DNA of 64,000 bases from Pseudomonas campi. GTDB lineage: Bacteria; Pseudomonadota; Gammaproteobacteria; Pseudomonadales; Pseudomonadaceae. A model generated the notes under the pieces. That model made no database searches, was not told where the DNA came from, and saw only the letters and a program-made list of their open reading frames with translations. The stretch's first letter is position 1. Each line of letters starts with the position of its first letter. The translations under genes and the position numbers were made by a program. Location of the stretch: assembly GCF_013200955.2 (NCBI RefSeq), contig NZ_CP053697.2, forward strand, positions 3,100,001-3,164,000, written 5' to 3'. Shown piece by piece: positions 43,439 to 52,093 of the stretch.

Positions 43439-43494
43439 TGGCCGACTGAAACGGAAGAGCCCCGTAGCTGCGGCAATGCGGTTTATTGAAGAAA

Positions 43495-43529
43495 GCGCCG
43501 CGATTTCGCCCAGGAATCGCGGCGTTTTT
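43495..43529 (+). terminator. Rho-independent terminator of the OYE operon
   Basis: CGCCGCGATT / AATCGCGGCG stem with a short loop, then TTTTTC. Confidence 0.85.
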
Positions 43530-43545
43530 CTGCGCACGACCAACT

Positions 43546-43611
43546 GTAGGAGCGAGCTCTGCTCGCGAACGGGGCACCCCATAAAGCTTCGCGAGCAGAG
43601 CTCGCTCCTAC
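43546..43611. repeat. GTAG-headed REP pair, third sequence type
   Basis: GTAGGAGCGAGCTCTGCTCG ... CGAGCAGAGCTCGCTCCTAC. The same type recurs at 57417. It lies between convergent genes. Confidence 0.9.
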
Positions 43612-43664
43612 GGTCTGGGGCTTTACCTGCCTCCATAGCGTTGCAACGGTTCTTTCAGACAGTC

Positions 43665-43723
43665 GTAGCCCGGATGCAATCCGGGAAGCAGGCCGCTCCG
43701 CTCCCGGATTGCATCCGGGCTAC
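43665..43723. repeat. GTAG-headed REP pair, fourth sequence type
   Basis: GTAGCCCGGATGCAATCCGG and its inverse CCGGATTGCATCCGGGCTAC, only once in this window, 53 bp from the previous REP pair. Confidence 0.9.
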
Positions 43724-43745
43724 CACGGCGATCTCCGACTGAAAC

Positions 43746-43776
43746 GAAAAAGCCCCGCCGATGCGGGGCTTTTTTC
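43746..43776. terminator. Bidirectional terminator
   Basis: AAAAAGCCCCGC-CGAT-GCGGGGCTTTTTT, T-runs on both strands, between the convergent OYE and coiled-coil genes. Confidence 0.9.
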
Positions 43777-43789
43777 ATGCAGCAAACAC

Positions 43790-44614
43790 TCAGCGGGCGT
43801 TGATCTGCTGCTGCAGATTCTGCACCTGAGACTGCAGGGTGCTGATGTTGCGGGTCATCTGCGCGCGGAAGGCGTCGAACTCGGCGGTGTTCTGCGTCGG
43901 CGCCGGGCGGTTGTCCAGCTCGCTGCGCAGCACCAGCAGGTCCTGTTCCAGACGGCCGATGGCCTGGCTCGGGTTGCCCTGCTTCTTCAGCGTTGCGATA
44001 TCGCCACTCAGGCTCTTCAGCTGACCTTCCAGCTTGCCGACCCCGGCCAGGCCGGTCTTCTGCTCGCTGGCCAGTTTCTCCAGCTGGCTGTCGAACTGAC
44101 CGGTCACCGTCTTCTGGCTCTTCAGCTCAGTGGCCAGTTGCTCGATGCGCTTGCCCTGACCCGTCTGCTGGACCGCGACGTTCTGCTGCGATTTGCCCAG
44201 CTCAGCCAGCTTGTTCTCCAGCTGCTTGACCCGCAGCTTGAGCTGCTCGGTGTCGGTGGTGACGCTGGACTCGGTGGCCACTACCTTGCCGGAGATGTCC
44301 TTGATACGCCCGTCGGCATCTTCGCTGATCTTGACGAAGCTCTCCTGGGTCGCCACCACAGACGCATCTATCCGGGAAATCTGTTGCAGGCTCCACCAGC
44401 TGAGCGCGCCCAGAGCGATGGTCAGGGCGCCGACCAGCGCCCACAGCGCACCGGTGCCGCCGGAAGACTTGGCCGGCGCAGCCTGGACGCGGCCGTGGTG
44501 TGGCTGGGCATGATCGGCTGGCGCCGCATGCACCGGTGCGAAATCGTCCTGGTTACGCCCTCCGGCGGTCAGGCTGGGGATATGGTCGAGTTCGTCGCGA
44601 GCATCGTTGCGCAT
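43790..44614 (-). CDS. Membrane-anchored coiled-coil protein
   Basis: 274 residues: an N-terminal cytosolic part, a single span (ALWALVGALTIALGALSWWSL), then about 190 residues of periplasmic coiled coil rich in Lys/Glu/Gln/Leu heptads. GAAGG 8 bp ahead of ATG 44614 sets the start. It has no enzymatic domain and is conserved hypothetical. Confidence 0.8.
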   Translation of the reverse strand: MRNDARDELDHIPSLTAGGRNQDDFAPVHAAPADHAQPHHGRVQAAPAKSSGGTGALWALVGALTIALGALSWWSLQQISRIDASVVATQESFVKISEDADGRIKDISGKVVATESSVTTDTEQLKLRVKQLENKLAELGKSQQNVAVQQTGQGKRIEQLATELKSQKTVTGQFDSQLEKLASEQKTGLAGVGKLEGQLKSLSGDIATLKKQGNPSQAIGRLEQDLLVLRSELDNRPAPTQNTAEFDAFRAQMTRNISTLQSQVQNLQQQINAR

Positions 44615-44874
44615 GGGTAAACCTTCAGGGAAAAGCACGGCGGCAAAAAACAGAGTCGGCAGTATACCGGTTACTGGACCCGCCTTCAGCGTCGCGCCAG
44701 ACGAGTGCAACCTGCACCAGCCGCGGGCAGTTGCAACCACCAGACAACGTGACAAGCCGCACAGTTCGTGGCGTTGCGCAGCTGGTACGGCCCTTGCTAA
44801 AGCTCTGGCGGGGAACTGCAAAAGCGCCGCCGGACCATTCGGCTGGCAAGGTTCAACTGTCTGGGGGAAGTGCT

Positions 44875-45231
44875 ATGGAACTCAACAAGGCCGTACTGGA
44901 CTGCATGCAGGCACTGCGTCGACGCCTGCGCGACGAACTCTGCGTGGATATCCGCCTGAGCCAGCCGGACGCGGTGGAAGCCATGCTGATGGCCTGCCTG
45001 CGCTCCTCCGACCAGGAAACCCGCAACCTGGGTATCCGCCTGGCGGAAATGAGTGACTTCCAGAGCCAGGCCAAAGTGAGCGAACCGAGTGTTCCGGCCC
45101 AGCAGTACCGCGGCCATGTGCGCTCCATCGACCACGTCACGCCCGTCGCTGCCGCAGCCCCGGTGGTGCGCGAGGAAGAAGCCCCGCGTGGGTCGGTGCG
45201 CATGTACCGCGGCCAGCGCGTCTACGCCTGA
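44875..45231 (+). CDS. Conserved hypothetical protein (118 aa)
   Basis: The protein starts MELNKAVLDCMQALRRRLRD. A helical N-terminal half is followed by a variable linker, and it ends RGSVRMYRGQRVYA. GGGGAAG precedes the ATG. No signal, membrane segment or recognised domain; the YRGQ repeats (YRGH, YRGQ) in the C-terminal half may form a short motif. Confidence 0.72.
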   Translation: MELNKAVLDCMQALRRRLRDELCVDIRLSQPDAVEAMLMACLRSSDQETRNLGIRLAEMSDFQSQAKVSEPSVPAQQYRGHVRSIDHVTPVAAAAPVVREEEAPRGSVRMYRGQRVYA

Positions 45232-45250
45232 GAGCCGGCTCACGACCGCC

Positions 45251-45271
45251 GTAGGGTGCGCCGTGCGCACC
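45251..45271. repeat. Short GTAG-headed REP half-unit
   Basis: GTAGGGTGCGCCGTGCGCAC is a compact hairpin of another REP-like type in the 200-bp space between two genes. Confidence 0.55.
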
Positions 45272-45430
45272 GCCCATCACGCCCAGGCCCGTGGTGCGCG
45301 CAGCCTGCCAGCGGTGGTAAAAGTCCGTGAAGAGCATCCGACGACCAGCCTGGGTATTCGCTGTGACTGGACGAGCCTGACGCCACGCGCTACAAGCTAG
45401 GCAGACCGCTCCCCATCACAGGAGACCGCA

Positions 45431-46234
45431 ATGAGTTCACGCCCGGCCTGGCTCGATTGCCTCGATGCACAGCCGCCCGCCTTGTTCGAAGCCGCCCTGT
45501 GCATCGCCGCCGAACACGATGCCCAACTGCAGCCTGCAGCGATCCTGCGTGACTTCGCCAACCTGCGCCAACAGGTGCAAGCCGGCTTGCCCAACCTGCC
45601 TGCGGGCGAGCTGGCCCAGCCGCTGCTGCGCCGCCTCAACGAGCTGGATTTCCACGAAGACGACGACCTGCCCACCCGCCCCCAGGCCGCCCTGCTGCAC
45701 CGGGTGCTGCAGCGCCGCCGTGGGCAACCGCTGTCGCTGGCGCTGATCGCCCTGGAGCTGGCCCGGCAACTAGAGATTCCGCTGCACGCGGTGAATTTTC
45801 CCGGTCACCTGCTGCTACGCGTGCCCGGCGCCGACCACCTGCTCGACCCCTGCAGCGGGCGCCGCCTGTACCCGCGGGACTGCCGTGAACTGCTGCAGCG
45901 CGTTGCCGGCCCGGCCGCCGAACTCAACGCCGGCCATCTGCTGAGCTGCGACGCCCGCGCCCTGCTGCTGCGCCTGTCGCGCAACCTGTGCCATCTGCAT
46001 GGCGCCGCGGGCGAGCCTCTGGCCGCGCTCAAGGATGCCGAACGGGTGCTGCAACTGGCGCCACCGAATGTCACCGACCACCTGGTGCGGGCGATGATCT
46101 ATCGCGAGCTGGACTGTCCGCAGGCCGAGCGCTTCGACCTCGAACGCGCCCTGCTGCTGTGCGACGACCCGCAGGAAAGCCTGCGCCTGAGCCAGCGTCT
46201 GCACGAGCTAGAGCGCTCGCCGGCATTGCACTGA
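45431..46234 (+). CDS. SirB1/transglutaminase-like protein with TPR
   Basis: 267 residues. Region 90-190 (RRRGQPLSLALIALELARQL... VNFPGHLLLRVPG... LLDPCSGRRLYPRDC) matches the SirB1-type transglutaminase-like fold, though the core cysteine is not evident at the usual place. The C-terminal 70 residues look like a TPR pair (AALKDAERVLQLAPPN... AMIYRELDCPQAERFDLERALLL). Function not established. AGGAG precedes the ATG. Confidence 0.8.
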   Translation: MSSRPAWLDCLDAQPPALFEAALCIAAEHDAQLQPAAILRDFANLRQQVQAGLPNLPAGELAQPLLRRLNELDFHEDDDLPTRPQAALLHRVLQRRRGQPLSLALIALELARQLEIPLHAVNFPGHLLLRVPGADHLLDPCSGRRLYPRDCRELLQRVAGPAAELNAGHLLSCDARALLLRLSRNLCHLHGAAGEPLAALKDAERVLQLAPPNVTDHLVRAMIYRELDCPQAERFDLERALLLCDDPQESLRLSQRLHELERSPALH

Positions 46235-46312
46235 CGAGGGTCTGGACAACCCGGAAAACTCTCGGCTTAATCGGCACGCCCCCACACAATAACAACATTA
46301 GGGACGTCCACG

Positions 46313-47386
46313 ATGCGCAAGCTCATATTGCTGTGCCTGCTAAGTTTTTCATCGCTGCTAAACGCCGCCCCCGGCGTCTTCCCCGACTCCACCTTCAACA
46401 ACCTCGACTACGGTCTGTACTGGTTCGGCTCTGGCGACACCTGGCAAAAGGCTGTGCCTGGCCAGAGCAACGCCTACTACGGCGCCAGCAAACCAACAGT
46501 GATCTACATCCATGGTTGGCAAAACGGTACGACCGCACGCAAGGACCGCGAAACCTTCAACCGTGAGGGTGCCGGTGGCCCGACGCTGGACCTGGCTGCG
46601 GCCTGGCGCAACGCCGGCTATAACGTCGGCGTGCTGTACTGGAACCAGTTCGCCGATGAAGGCGAAGTCACCGATGCCGAAGCCAAGATCTGGAGCGCCA
46701 CTGGCCCGCGTGCCATGCGCTGGCGCAACAGCAGCGGGGTGTATGCCACCGGCCCGACCCAGTCAGTCGGCGACCTGCTGTTCAAGAGCTACAAAGACAA
46801 CATGGCTGGCTACACCGGCAGCAACATCCGCATCCTCGGTCACTCCCTGGGCAACCAGGTGGCCATCGTCCTGACCAAGAAGATCAGCGATGCGGTCACT
46901 GCCGGCACCGTCAACAGCAAGCTGCTGCCCAAGCGTGTGGCGCTGCTTGACCCCTTCTATTCCAACAACGCCAAGAGCTGGCTCGGCAACCAGTGGACTG
47001 GTGCGGTCAGCCGTAGCTATGTCAGCGCGTTGAAGGGCAAGGGCGTGATCTTCGAGGCCTACCGTACCTCGGCGGTCACCAGCACTGTCTTCGTCGGCGA
47101 TGCCAACGCCGGGCTGATGAACATGACCGCCTTCAGCGAGCTCAAGCCCTGGTACTTCAACGCCGCGCAAGTCACCGAGAAGCACAATGCCGCGGTCTGG
47201 CATTACCTCTGGTCCTTCAGTTTCAATCCACCGCTGGTAACCGGCACCAGCAACCAGGCCGCCTCGGCCAAGACGTCTGACAGCCGCATCACCACCCTGA
47301 TGAATGGCACGCAGAAGCTGGTGCATGACCAGGGCGCCTACACCAAGGAACCCTCGGACGATAACTTCAAGCTGCAAGCCCGCTAG
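46313..47386 (+). CDS. Secreted lipase-type alpha/beta hydrolase
   Basis: 357 residues with a signal peptide (LILLCLLSFSSLLNA). The oxyanion/core strand is VIYIHGWQNGTT and the nucleophile elbow is GHSLGNQVA, then a likely acid in LLDPFYSNN and a His near NAAVWHYL. It resembles secreted lipases or phospholipases of unknown specificity. Codon use is somewhat less GC-biased than its neighbours. Its TAG stop adjoins a family F palindrome. Confidence 0.82.
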   Translation: MRKLILLCLLSFSSLLNAAPGVFPDSTFNNLDYGLYWFGSGDTWQKAVPGQSNAYYGASKPTVIYIHGWQNGTTARKDRETFNREGAGGPTLDLAAAWRNAGYNVGVLYWNQFADEGEVTDAEAKIWSATGPRAMRWRNSSGVYATGPTQSVGDLLFKSYKDNMAGYTGSNIRILGHSLGNQVAIVLTKKISDAVTAGTVNSKLLPKRVALLDPFYSNNAKSWLGNQWTGAVSRSYVSALKGKGVIFEAYRTSAVTSTVFVGDANAGLMNMTAFSELKPWYFNAAQVTEKHNAAVWHYLWSFSFNPPLVTGTSNQAASAKTSDSRITTLMNGTQKLVHDQGAYTKEPSDDNFKLQAR

Positions 47387-47439
47387 GGTCTGCTGCCGTT
47401 TCGTTCGCGAGCCGTGAGCGAAGCGGCAACCAAACCTAG
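47385..47439. repeat. Family F palindrome
   Basis: AGGGTCTGCTGCCGTTTCGT ... GAAGCGGCAACCAAACCT, whose first bases are the AG of the lipase TAG stop, as at 19671. Arms are less perfect than there. Confidence 0.7.
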
Positions 47440-47467
47440 GAGTTGACCGCAGCCCGATCCAGGGCAA

Positions 47468-48250
47468 TCAGGCCTGCGGTTTGTTGAACGCCCCGTGCCG
47501 GCCCGCTCCCGCGCTGAAACGCTGGGCACCGGCGCGGGTTTCACCACTCGCCACCACCGCCATGCCAGCGCGAAACTCCGCACGCAGCGCCGCATCCAGC
47601 GGCAACTGCCACTGGCCATAGACACTGGCGCGGTCGGCAAGCATGCACAGCTGGGGGAACTCGGCGAGCTGCGCGGCCAGCTGTTCGGCCACGGCACGCG
47701 CACTGCCACTCGGCACCACGCGATTGACCAGGCCCATCTGCAAGGCTTCCTCGGCCGCCACGGCACGTCCGGTCAGGATCAGATCGAGCGCCCGGCCCTG
47801 GCCGACGATGCGCGGCAAACGCACTGTGCCGCCATCGATCAGCGGCACGCCGAAGCGCCGACAGAACACCCCGAGCACGGCGTCCGCCGCCATCACCCGC
47901 AAGTCAGCCAACAGCGCCAGTTCCAGACCACCCGCTACCGCATGGCCTTCGATGGCAGCGATCAGCGGCTTGCTCAGCAGCATCCGACTCGGCCCCATGG
48001 GCCCGTCGCCCTCCTCCTGCAGGCGATTGGCCCGCTCGCCCCCTGCCGCCACCGCGCCCAGATCGGCGCCGGCGCAGAAGGTGCCGCCGGCTCCGGTGAG
48101 CACCGCCACCCGCGCCGACTCGTCGCGCTCAAACTCGCGCAACGCATCGGCCAGGGCCTCGGCCGTCGGCCGGTCGACGGCGTTGCGCACTTCGGGACGA
48201 TTGAGGATCAGGGTGGTAACCGGGCCGTGCTTCTCGACCAGAACATTCAT
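47468..48250 (-). CDS. Enoyl-CoA hydratase/isomerase-family protein
   Basis: 260 residues of the crotonase fold. CoA-binding and oxyanion features are in GAGGTFCAGADLGAVAAG and AAIEGHAVAGGLELALLADL. It probably acts in fatty-acid or aromatic side-chain degradation; exact reaction not predictable. The SDR gene upstream on the same strand is a typical partner. Confidence 0.9.
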   Translation of the reverse strand: MNVLVEKHGPVTTLILNRPEVRNAVDRPTAEALADALREFERDESARVAVLTGAGGTFCAGADLGAVAAGGERANRLQEEGDGPMGPSRMLLSKPLIAAIEGHAVAGGLELALLADLRVMAADAVLGVFCRRFGVPLIDGGTVRLPRIVGQGRALDLILTGRAVAAEEALQMGLVNRVVPSGSARAVAEQLAAQLAEFPQLCMLADRASVYGQWQLPLDAALRAEFRAGMAVVASGETRAGAQRFSAGAGRHGAFNKPQA

Positions 48251-48284
48251 GGCGGCGTCGCTCCTGCAGGACTCGCAGCACCAT

Positions 48285-48316
48285 AAAACAAAAAGGCCGG
48301 CGCATGCGCCGGCCTT
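48285..48316 (-). terminator. Terminator downstream of the SDR gene
   Basis: AAGGCCGGCGCATGCGCCGG palindrome (12-bp arms), followed on the minus strand by TTTTTGTTTT. It separates the SDR transcript (plus family A element) from the enoyl-CoA hydratase gene. Confidence 0.85.
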
Positions 48317-48345
48317 CTGGCCAATCTCTGGAGTGCTACGTGTAT

Positions 48346-48487
48346 AGAACCTGTCTCGGATTTTTTGAGCTAGAGCCAGGCAAGGCGAAATTGAGCGAGG
48401 ACGCGGAGTTTACGAAGTGTAAATGAGCAGTCCGAGCTCAATTTCAACGCAGCATGGCTGACGATCAAGAGATCCGAGGCCGGTTCT
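48346..48487 (-). repeat. Family A palindromic element, copy 5 (short form)
   Basis: 142 bp. On the minus strand it begins AGAACCGGCCTCGGATCTCT immediately at the last base of the TAA stop of the SDR gene and ends AAATCCGAGACAGGTTCT. Core CTCATTTACACTTCGTAAAC. It lacks the about 80-bp internal segment of the long form, so it defines the minimal element. Confidence 0.88.
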
Positions 48488-49404
48488 TAGCCGAGCTTCA
48501 TGTGCTTCTGCAGGTTCGCCATCATCTCGCGCAGCGCGGTGACGTTGTCATCCGGATGCACGGCCCCCTCGAAGTCGCCGATCTGTTTCCAGTGGCCGGC
48601 CACGTCTTCCGGGCTGAAGCCGGCACGCGGATCGAAACCGGCGCCCAGGCTGCGCTCCCAACGTACCTTGCCGACCCAGCCGCCGCCGACCTCAAAGAGA
48701 CCGCCGGTGTCCTGGCACTGCTCGCTGCCGAGGTACACCACCAGCGGGCTGACCAGTTCAGGCTTGAGCTGGTCGAATACCTGCGGCGGGATCAGGCCTT
48801 CGGTCATGCGCGTACCGCCGGTAGGGGCGATGGCGTTGACCAGCACGTTGTTCTTGCGCCCTTCGATCGCCAGGGTGCGGGTCAGGCCGTACAGGCCGAG
48901 CTTGGCCATGCCGTAGTTGGACTGGCCGAAATTGCCGTAGATGCCCGAGGTGGAGGCGGTGAAGATCACCCGGCCGAAGTTCTGCTCGCGCAGGTGCGGC
49001 CAGGCGGCGTGGGTGACCTTGTAGGCGCCTTCGACGTGGACCTTGTAGACCAGGTCCCAGTCGGCGTCTTCCATCTTGACGAAGGACTTGTCGCGCAGGA
49101 TGCCGGCGTTGTTGACCACCACGTCGATGCGACCGAAGGCGTCCAGGGCGTTCTGCACGATCTTGCCGCCATCGGTGACCGAATCATGGTTGGCGATGGC
49201 CGTACCGCCGGCCGCCTGGATCTCGGCCACCACCTTGTCCGCCGCCGAGGCGTTGGCACCTTCGCCGTGGGCACTGCCGCCCAGGTCGTTGACCACCACC
49301 CGCGCACCGTGTTTGGCGAACAGCAGCGCATGGGCCCGACCGAGGCCGCCACCGGCGCCAGTGACGATCACGACCTTGTCTTCGAAACGGATGGCTTCGC
49401 TCAT
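48487..49404 (-). CDS. Short-chain dehydrogenase (peroxisomal-MFE-type hydroxyacyl-CoA dehydrogenase-like)
   Basis: 305 residues of the SDR superfamily. Cofactor motif TGAGGGLGRAHA, then NNAGILRD, Ser in FTASTSGIYGNFGQSNYGMAKL with catalytic Tyr and Lys. The extended C-terminus and DLGGSAHGEG segment resemble the dehydrogenase domain of the MFE-2/17-beta-HSD4 type, suggesting 3-hydroxyacyl-CoA oxidation. The TAA stop is shared with the family A element. Confidence 0.9.
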   Translation of the reverse strand: MSEAIRFEDKVVIVTGAGGGLGRAHALLFAKHGARVVVNDLGGSAHGEGANASAADKVVAEIQAAGGTAIANHDSVTDGGKIVQNALDAFGRIDVVVNNAGILRDKSFVKMEDADWDLVYKVHVEGAYKVTHAAWPHLREQNFGRVIFTASTSGIYGNFGQSNYGMAKLGLYGLTRTLAIEGRKNNVLVNAIAPTGGTRMTEGLIPPQVFDQLKPELVSPLVVYLGSEQCQDTGGLFEVGGGWVGKVRWERSLGAGFDPRAGFSPEDVAGHWKQIGDFEGAVHPDDNVTALREMMANLQKHMKLG

Positions 49405-49529
49405 GAAACAGCTACCTCGGCAGGTGGGAAAGGCTTCGAGTGTCCAGCAGGTGCTAGCACTCGGCAATCATCTGCGGCGCGACTGAATGGTGGGCAATAA
49501 GGCAGCGGGATAATCACAAGCCACAAAGA

Positions 49530-50072
49530 TCAGGCAGATTGATCCACCACGCGAATCAGGCTCAGATGGTTATACAGATGCAGCACATGGGCCTGGGTGT
49601 ACTCGGCATGACTGAGGGCACCGTAGGCGAAGTGCGGGTGCAAGTCGCCACTGTGGGCGTCGAAGCGCACTAGCGCCGCCTGCAGGCGGGCGATGGCGGC
49701 CACCGTGCTGGCTGGCTCGAGCAGGGGGGCGGCGCCGGGAATCACTTCATCGAGCGGGTGGCGCATGGCGCCGCGGGCGCTGAATACGCTGAAGGCCAGC
49801 GGCCCGACGCTGTGGCGGAACCAGGCCGGTTTCAGCTGCGGGTAGCCATCCATGGAGTACTCGACGCTCTGCGCGCAGTGGTTGAATACCTCGCTCGGGC
49901 TCCAGCCCTTGAGGCTGGTCAGCTCGCGGGTGGCCAGCGCGACCAGCGCCTGCTGCGCGCCCTCCAGCGTCAGCGCGGCAGGCGCCACGCCCGTGGGCAA
50001 CGCCCAGAATCCCGCCCCCAGCACCACTGCACCGCCCACGGCGGCCCCCTTCAAGACAGTACGTCGCTGCAT
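49530..50072 (-). CDS. DUF1569-family protein with Tat-like signal
   Basis: 180 residues. The N-terminus MQRRTVLKGAAVGGAVVLGA has the twin arginine and hydrophobic pattern of Tat substrates. The rest matches the DUF1569/DinB-like helical bundle (FNHCAQSVEYSMDGYP, HPHFAYGALSHAEYTQAHVLHLYNHL, with histidines suitable for a metal site). ATG 50072 overlaps the upstream hydrolase by 22 bp. Function unknown. Confidence 0.82.
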   Translation of the reverse strand: MQRRTVLKGAAVGGAVVLGAGFWALPTGVAPAALTLEGAQQALVALATRELTSLKGWSPSEVFNHCAQSVEYSMDGYPQLKPAWFRHSVGPLAFSVFSARGAMRHPLDEVIPGAAPLLEPASTVAAIARLQAALVRFDAHSGDLHPHFAYGALSHAEYTQAHVLHLYNHLSLIRVVDQSA

Positions 50073-50962
50073 GTTTTGGCCTCCAGCCATTCACGGAATT
50101 GCAGGTAGTGAGCGAGCACCTCTGCGGGTGCCTCGGTCTGCGGATAGTGGCCGATCTGCTCCAGCAACACGGTGTCGGCGTTGGCAATCAGCTCGCGGTA
50201 GCGCGCCACCATGTGCGCCCCGGAAATCGGGTCGAGTGCGCCATCGATCACCCGCAGCGGCACCCCACCCTTCTGCATGGCCGCCACCCAGCGTTCGCGC
50301 TGCTGGCGGCGCTCGGGCATGTAGCGGATCAGCCGGTGCATCACCGCCGGGCCGTCGTTGTGCGCGATCAAGCTCCAGAAGGCATCCAGCTCCGCCTCGC
50401 TGGGCGGGGTGTGCGGGCCGAACACCTTATTCAGGTTGGCCTTCAGCTTGCCGCGCGAGAACAGCTTGCCGAGCAGCGGACCCAGTGGGCTGAGCAGCAA
50501 TTTCTGCATCAGCACCGGGCGATGGGTTTCCGGAAACAGCCCACCATTGAGGAACACGCAGCTGGCCAGCTGGATGCGCCCCTCGTGGTGCCGTGCCAGC
50601 AGCTCCTGGGCAACGCTGTCGCCGTAATCGTGGGCCAGCACATGCACCGGCCCGCTAATGCTCAGGTGGGCCAGCAGCGCCTGCTGCAGGTCGGCCTGTT
50701 CCAGCAGGCTGTAGGCATGCCCGCGCGGCTTGGCGGAATAGCCGAAGCCGAGCATGTCGCAAGCGATCACCCGATAACGCTGCGCCAGCGCCTGCCATAG
50801 GTAGTGCCAGTCCCAGCTGGCAGTGGGGAAGCCATGGATCAGCAGCAGCGGCTCGGCGTCCAGCGCCCCGGCCACCCAGTAGCGGATGGCGTGGCCCTTG
50901 AAGGTGAAGCCCTGCCCCTGCGCCCGCCATTCATCCAGGGCGATGCCTGGCAGCGCCGTCAC
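50051..50962 (-). CDS. Alpha/beta hydrolase with Asp nucleophile (MEST/haloalkane dehalogenase-like)
   Basis: 303 residues. HGFPTASWDWHYLW carries the oxyanion region and LAHDYGDSVAQEL puts Asp at the nucleophile elbow, the pattern of haloalkane dehalogenases, epoxide hydrolases and animal MEST. His is in EQIGHYPQTEAP. Translation starts at GTG 50962 overlapping the upstream aldolase stop by 4 bp. Confidence 0.88.
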   Translation of the reverse strand: MTALPGIALDEWRAQGQGFTFKGHAIRYWVAGALDAEPLLLIHGFPTASWDWHYLWQALAQRYRVIACDMLGFGYSAKPRGHAYSLLEQADLQQALLAHLSISGPVHVLAHDYGDSVAQELLARHHEGRIQLASCVFLNGGLFPETHRPVLMQKLLLSPLGPLLGKLFSRGKLKANLNKVFGPHTPPSEAELDAFWSLIAHNDGPAVMHRLIRYMPERRQQRERWVAAMQKGGVPLRVIDGALDPISGAHMVARYRELIANADTVLLEQIGHYPQTEAPAEVLAHYLQFREWLEAKTCSDVLS

Positions 50963-51741
50963 GCGGCGTAGCCCGGCATCTGCGCATCGAGCTTGCGCAG
51001 CAGGGCCGGCCAGGCCAGCTGGCCACCCATGCCCTGCGGAGTCTTCATCACCCCGGCGACCATGGCCTTGGCGCCCGCGAGGATCTGCTGCGGAATATGG
51101 ATCAGCTCGGCGCCGCCGCTCTGCGCCATGACCTGCACTTCGCAGGCGCGCTGCAGGGTGAACATCATCAGGAAGGTGTCGGCGATGCTGCCACCGGCGG
51201 TGAGCAGGCCGTGGTTGGGCAGGATCATGAAGTTCTTGTCGCCCAGGTCGGCCTGCAAGCGGGCCTTCTCGTCATGGTTGAGGGCCACGCCCTCGTAACC
51301 GTGGTAGGCCAGGCTGGAGAGGACGAACAGCGACTGCTGCGACAGCGGCAGCAGGCCCTGCTTCTGCGCGGACACGGCGATGCCCGACGGGGTGTGGATA
51401 TGCAGCACGCAGGCAGCGTCGTGACGCACCTCATGCACCGCACTGTGGATGGTGTAGCCGGCCGGGTTGATGTCGAACGGGCTGTCCATCAGCTTGTGAC
51501 CGGCCAGGTCGATCTTCACCAGGCTGGAGGCGGTGATTTCGTGGAACATCAGGCCGAAAGGGTTGATCAGGAACTCTTCGGTGCCGGGAATCTTCGCCGA
51601 GATGTGGGTGAAGATCAGGTCATCCCAGCCATACAGGGCGATCAGCCGGTAGCAGGCAGCCAGGTCGACGCGGGTCTGCCACTCGGCGGCGGAAACCTGG
51701 TCGCGCACATTCAGTTGAGGCAGGGCTTGGGCAGCGGTCAT
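50959..51741 (-). CDS. Class II aldolase/adducin-family protein
   Basis: 260 residues. Metal ligands are visible as HIHTPSGIAVS and LPNHGLLTAGGS. The family includes fuculose-phosphate and related aldolases, plus many members of unknown substrate; the large C-terminal portion is like that of the adducin-type head. It is the first of three coupled genes (aldolase, hydrolase, DUF1569). Confidence 0.9.
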   Translation of the reverse strand: MTAAQALPQLNVRDQVSAAEWQTRVDLAACYRLIALYGWDDLIFTHISAKIPGTEEFLINPFGLMFHEITASSLVKIDLAGHKLMDSPFDINPAGYTIHSAVHEVRHDAACVLHIHTPSGIAVSAQKQGLLPLSQQSLFVLSSLAYHGYEGVALNHDEKARLQADLGDKNFMILPNHGLLTAGGSIADTFLMMFTLQRACEVQVMAQSGGAELIHIPQQILAGAKAMVAGVMKTPQGMGGQLAWPALLRKLDAQMPGYAA

Positions 51742-51831
51742 CGGGCAATCCTCGGCTAGTGGTTGTGCCGAGGAGTCTAGCGCTCACCGAGTGGCCGGCT
51801 AGTCGCCTTGTAGGCCAGCTTAGTGGCCCTG

Positions 51832-52088
51832 AGAACCTGTTTACGATTTTCTGGATTAGAGCCAGACAAGGCGCAACGACCAACGGGAGTAACAGCCGCA
51901 AGGCTGACCCTTAGGGTGAGCGCTAGCGAGTCAAAGTGGCCGAAAAAGCGCAGTTTACGACGTGTAAATGAGCATTTGATTCGCTTTGCTCACCCCTCCG
52001 GGGTCGCGCTAAAGCGCGTTCAGCTTTCAGCTGTGAGGCCACTTTTAACGCGGTATGGCCGCGAGCCAGGAGATCGTAAACAGGTTCT
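51832..52088 (-). repeat. Family A palindromic element, copy 6 (long form)
   Basis: 257 bp with near-perfect ends AGAACCTGTTTACGATTTTC and GAGATCGTAAACAGGTTCT. Core hairpin GTTTACGACGTGTAAAT at about 51954-51970. It lies 5 bp past the TGA stop of the cupin gene (minus strand), with the gene-proximal half next to that gene as in the other copies. Confidence 0.9.
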
Positions 52089-52093
52089 AAAGG

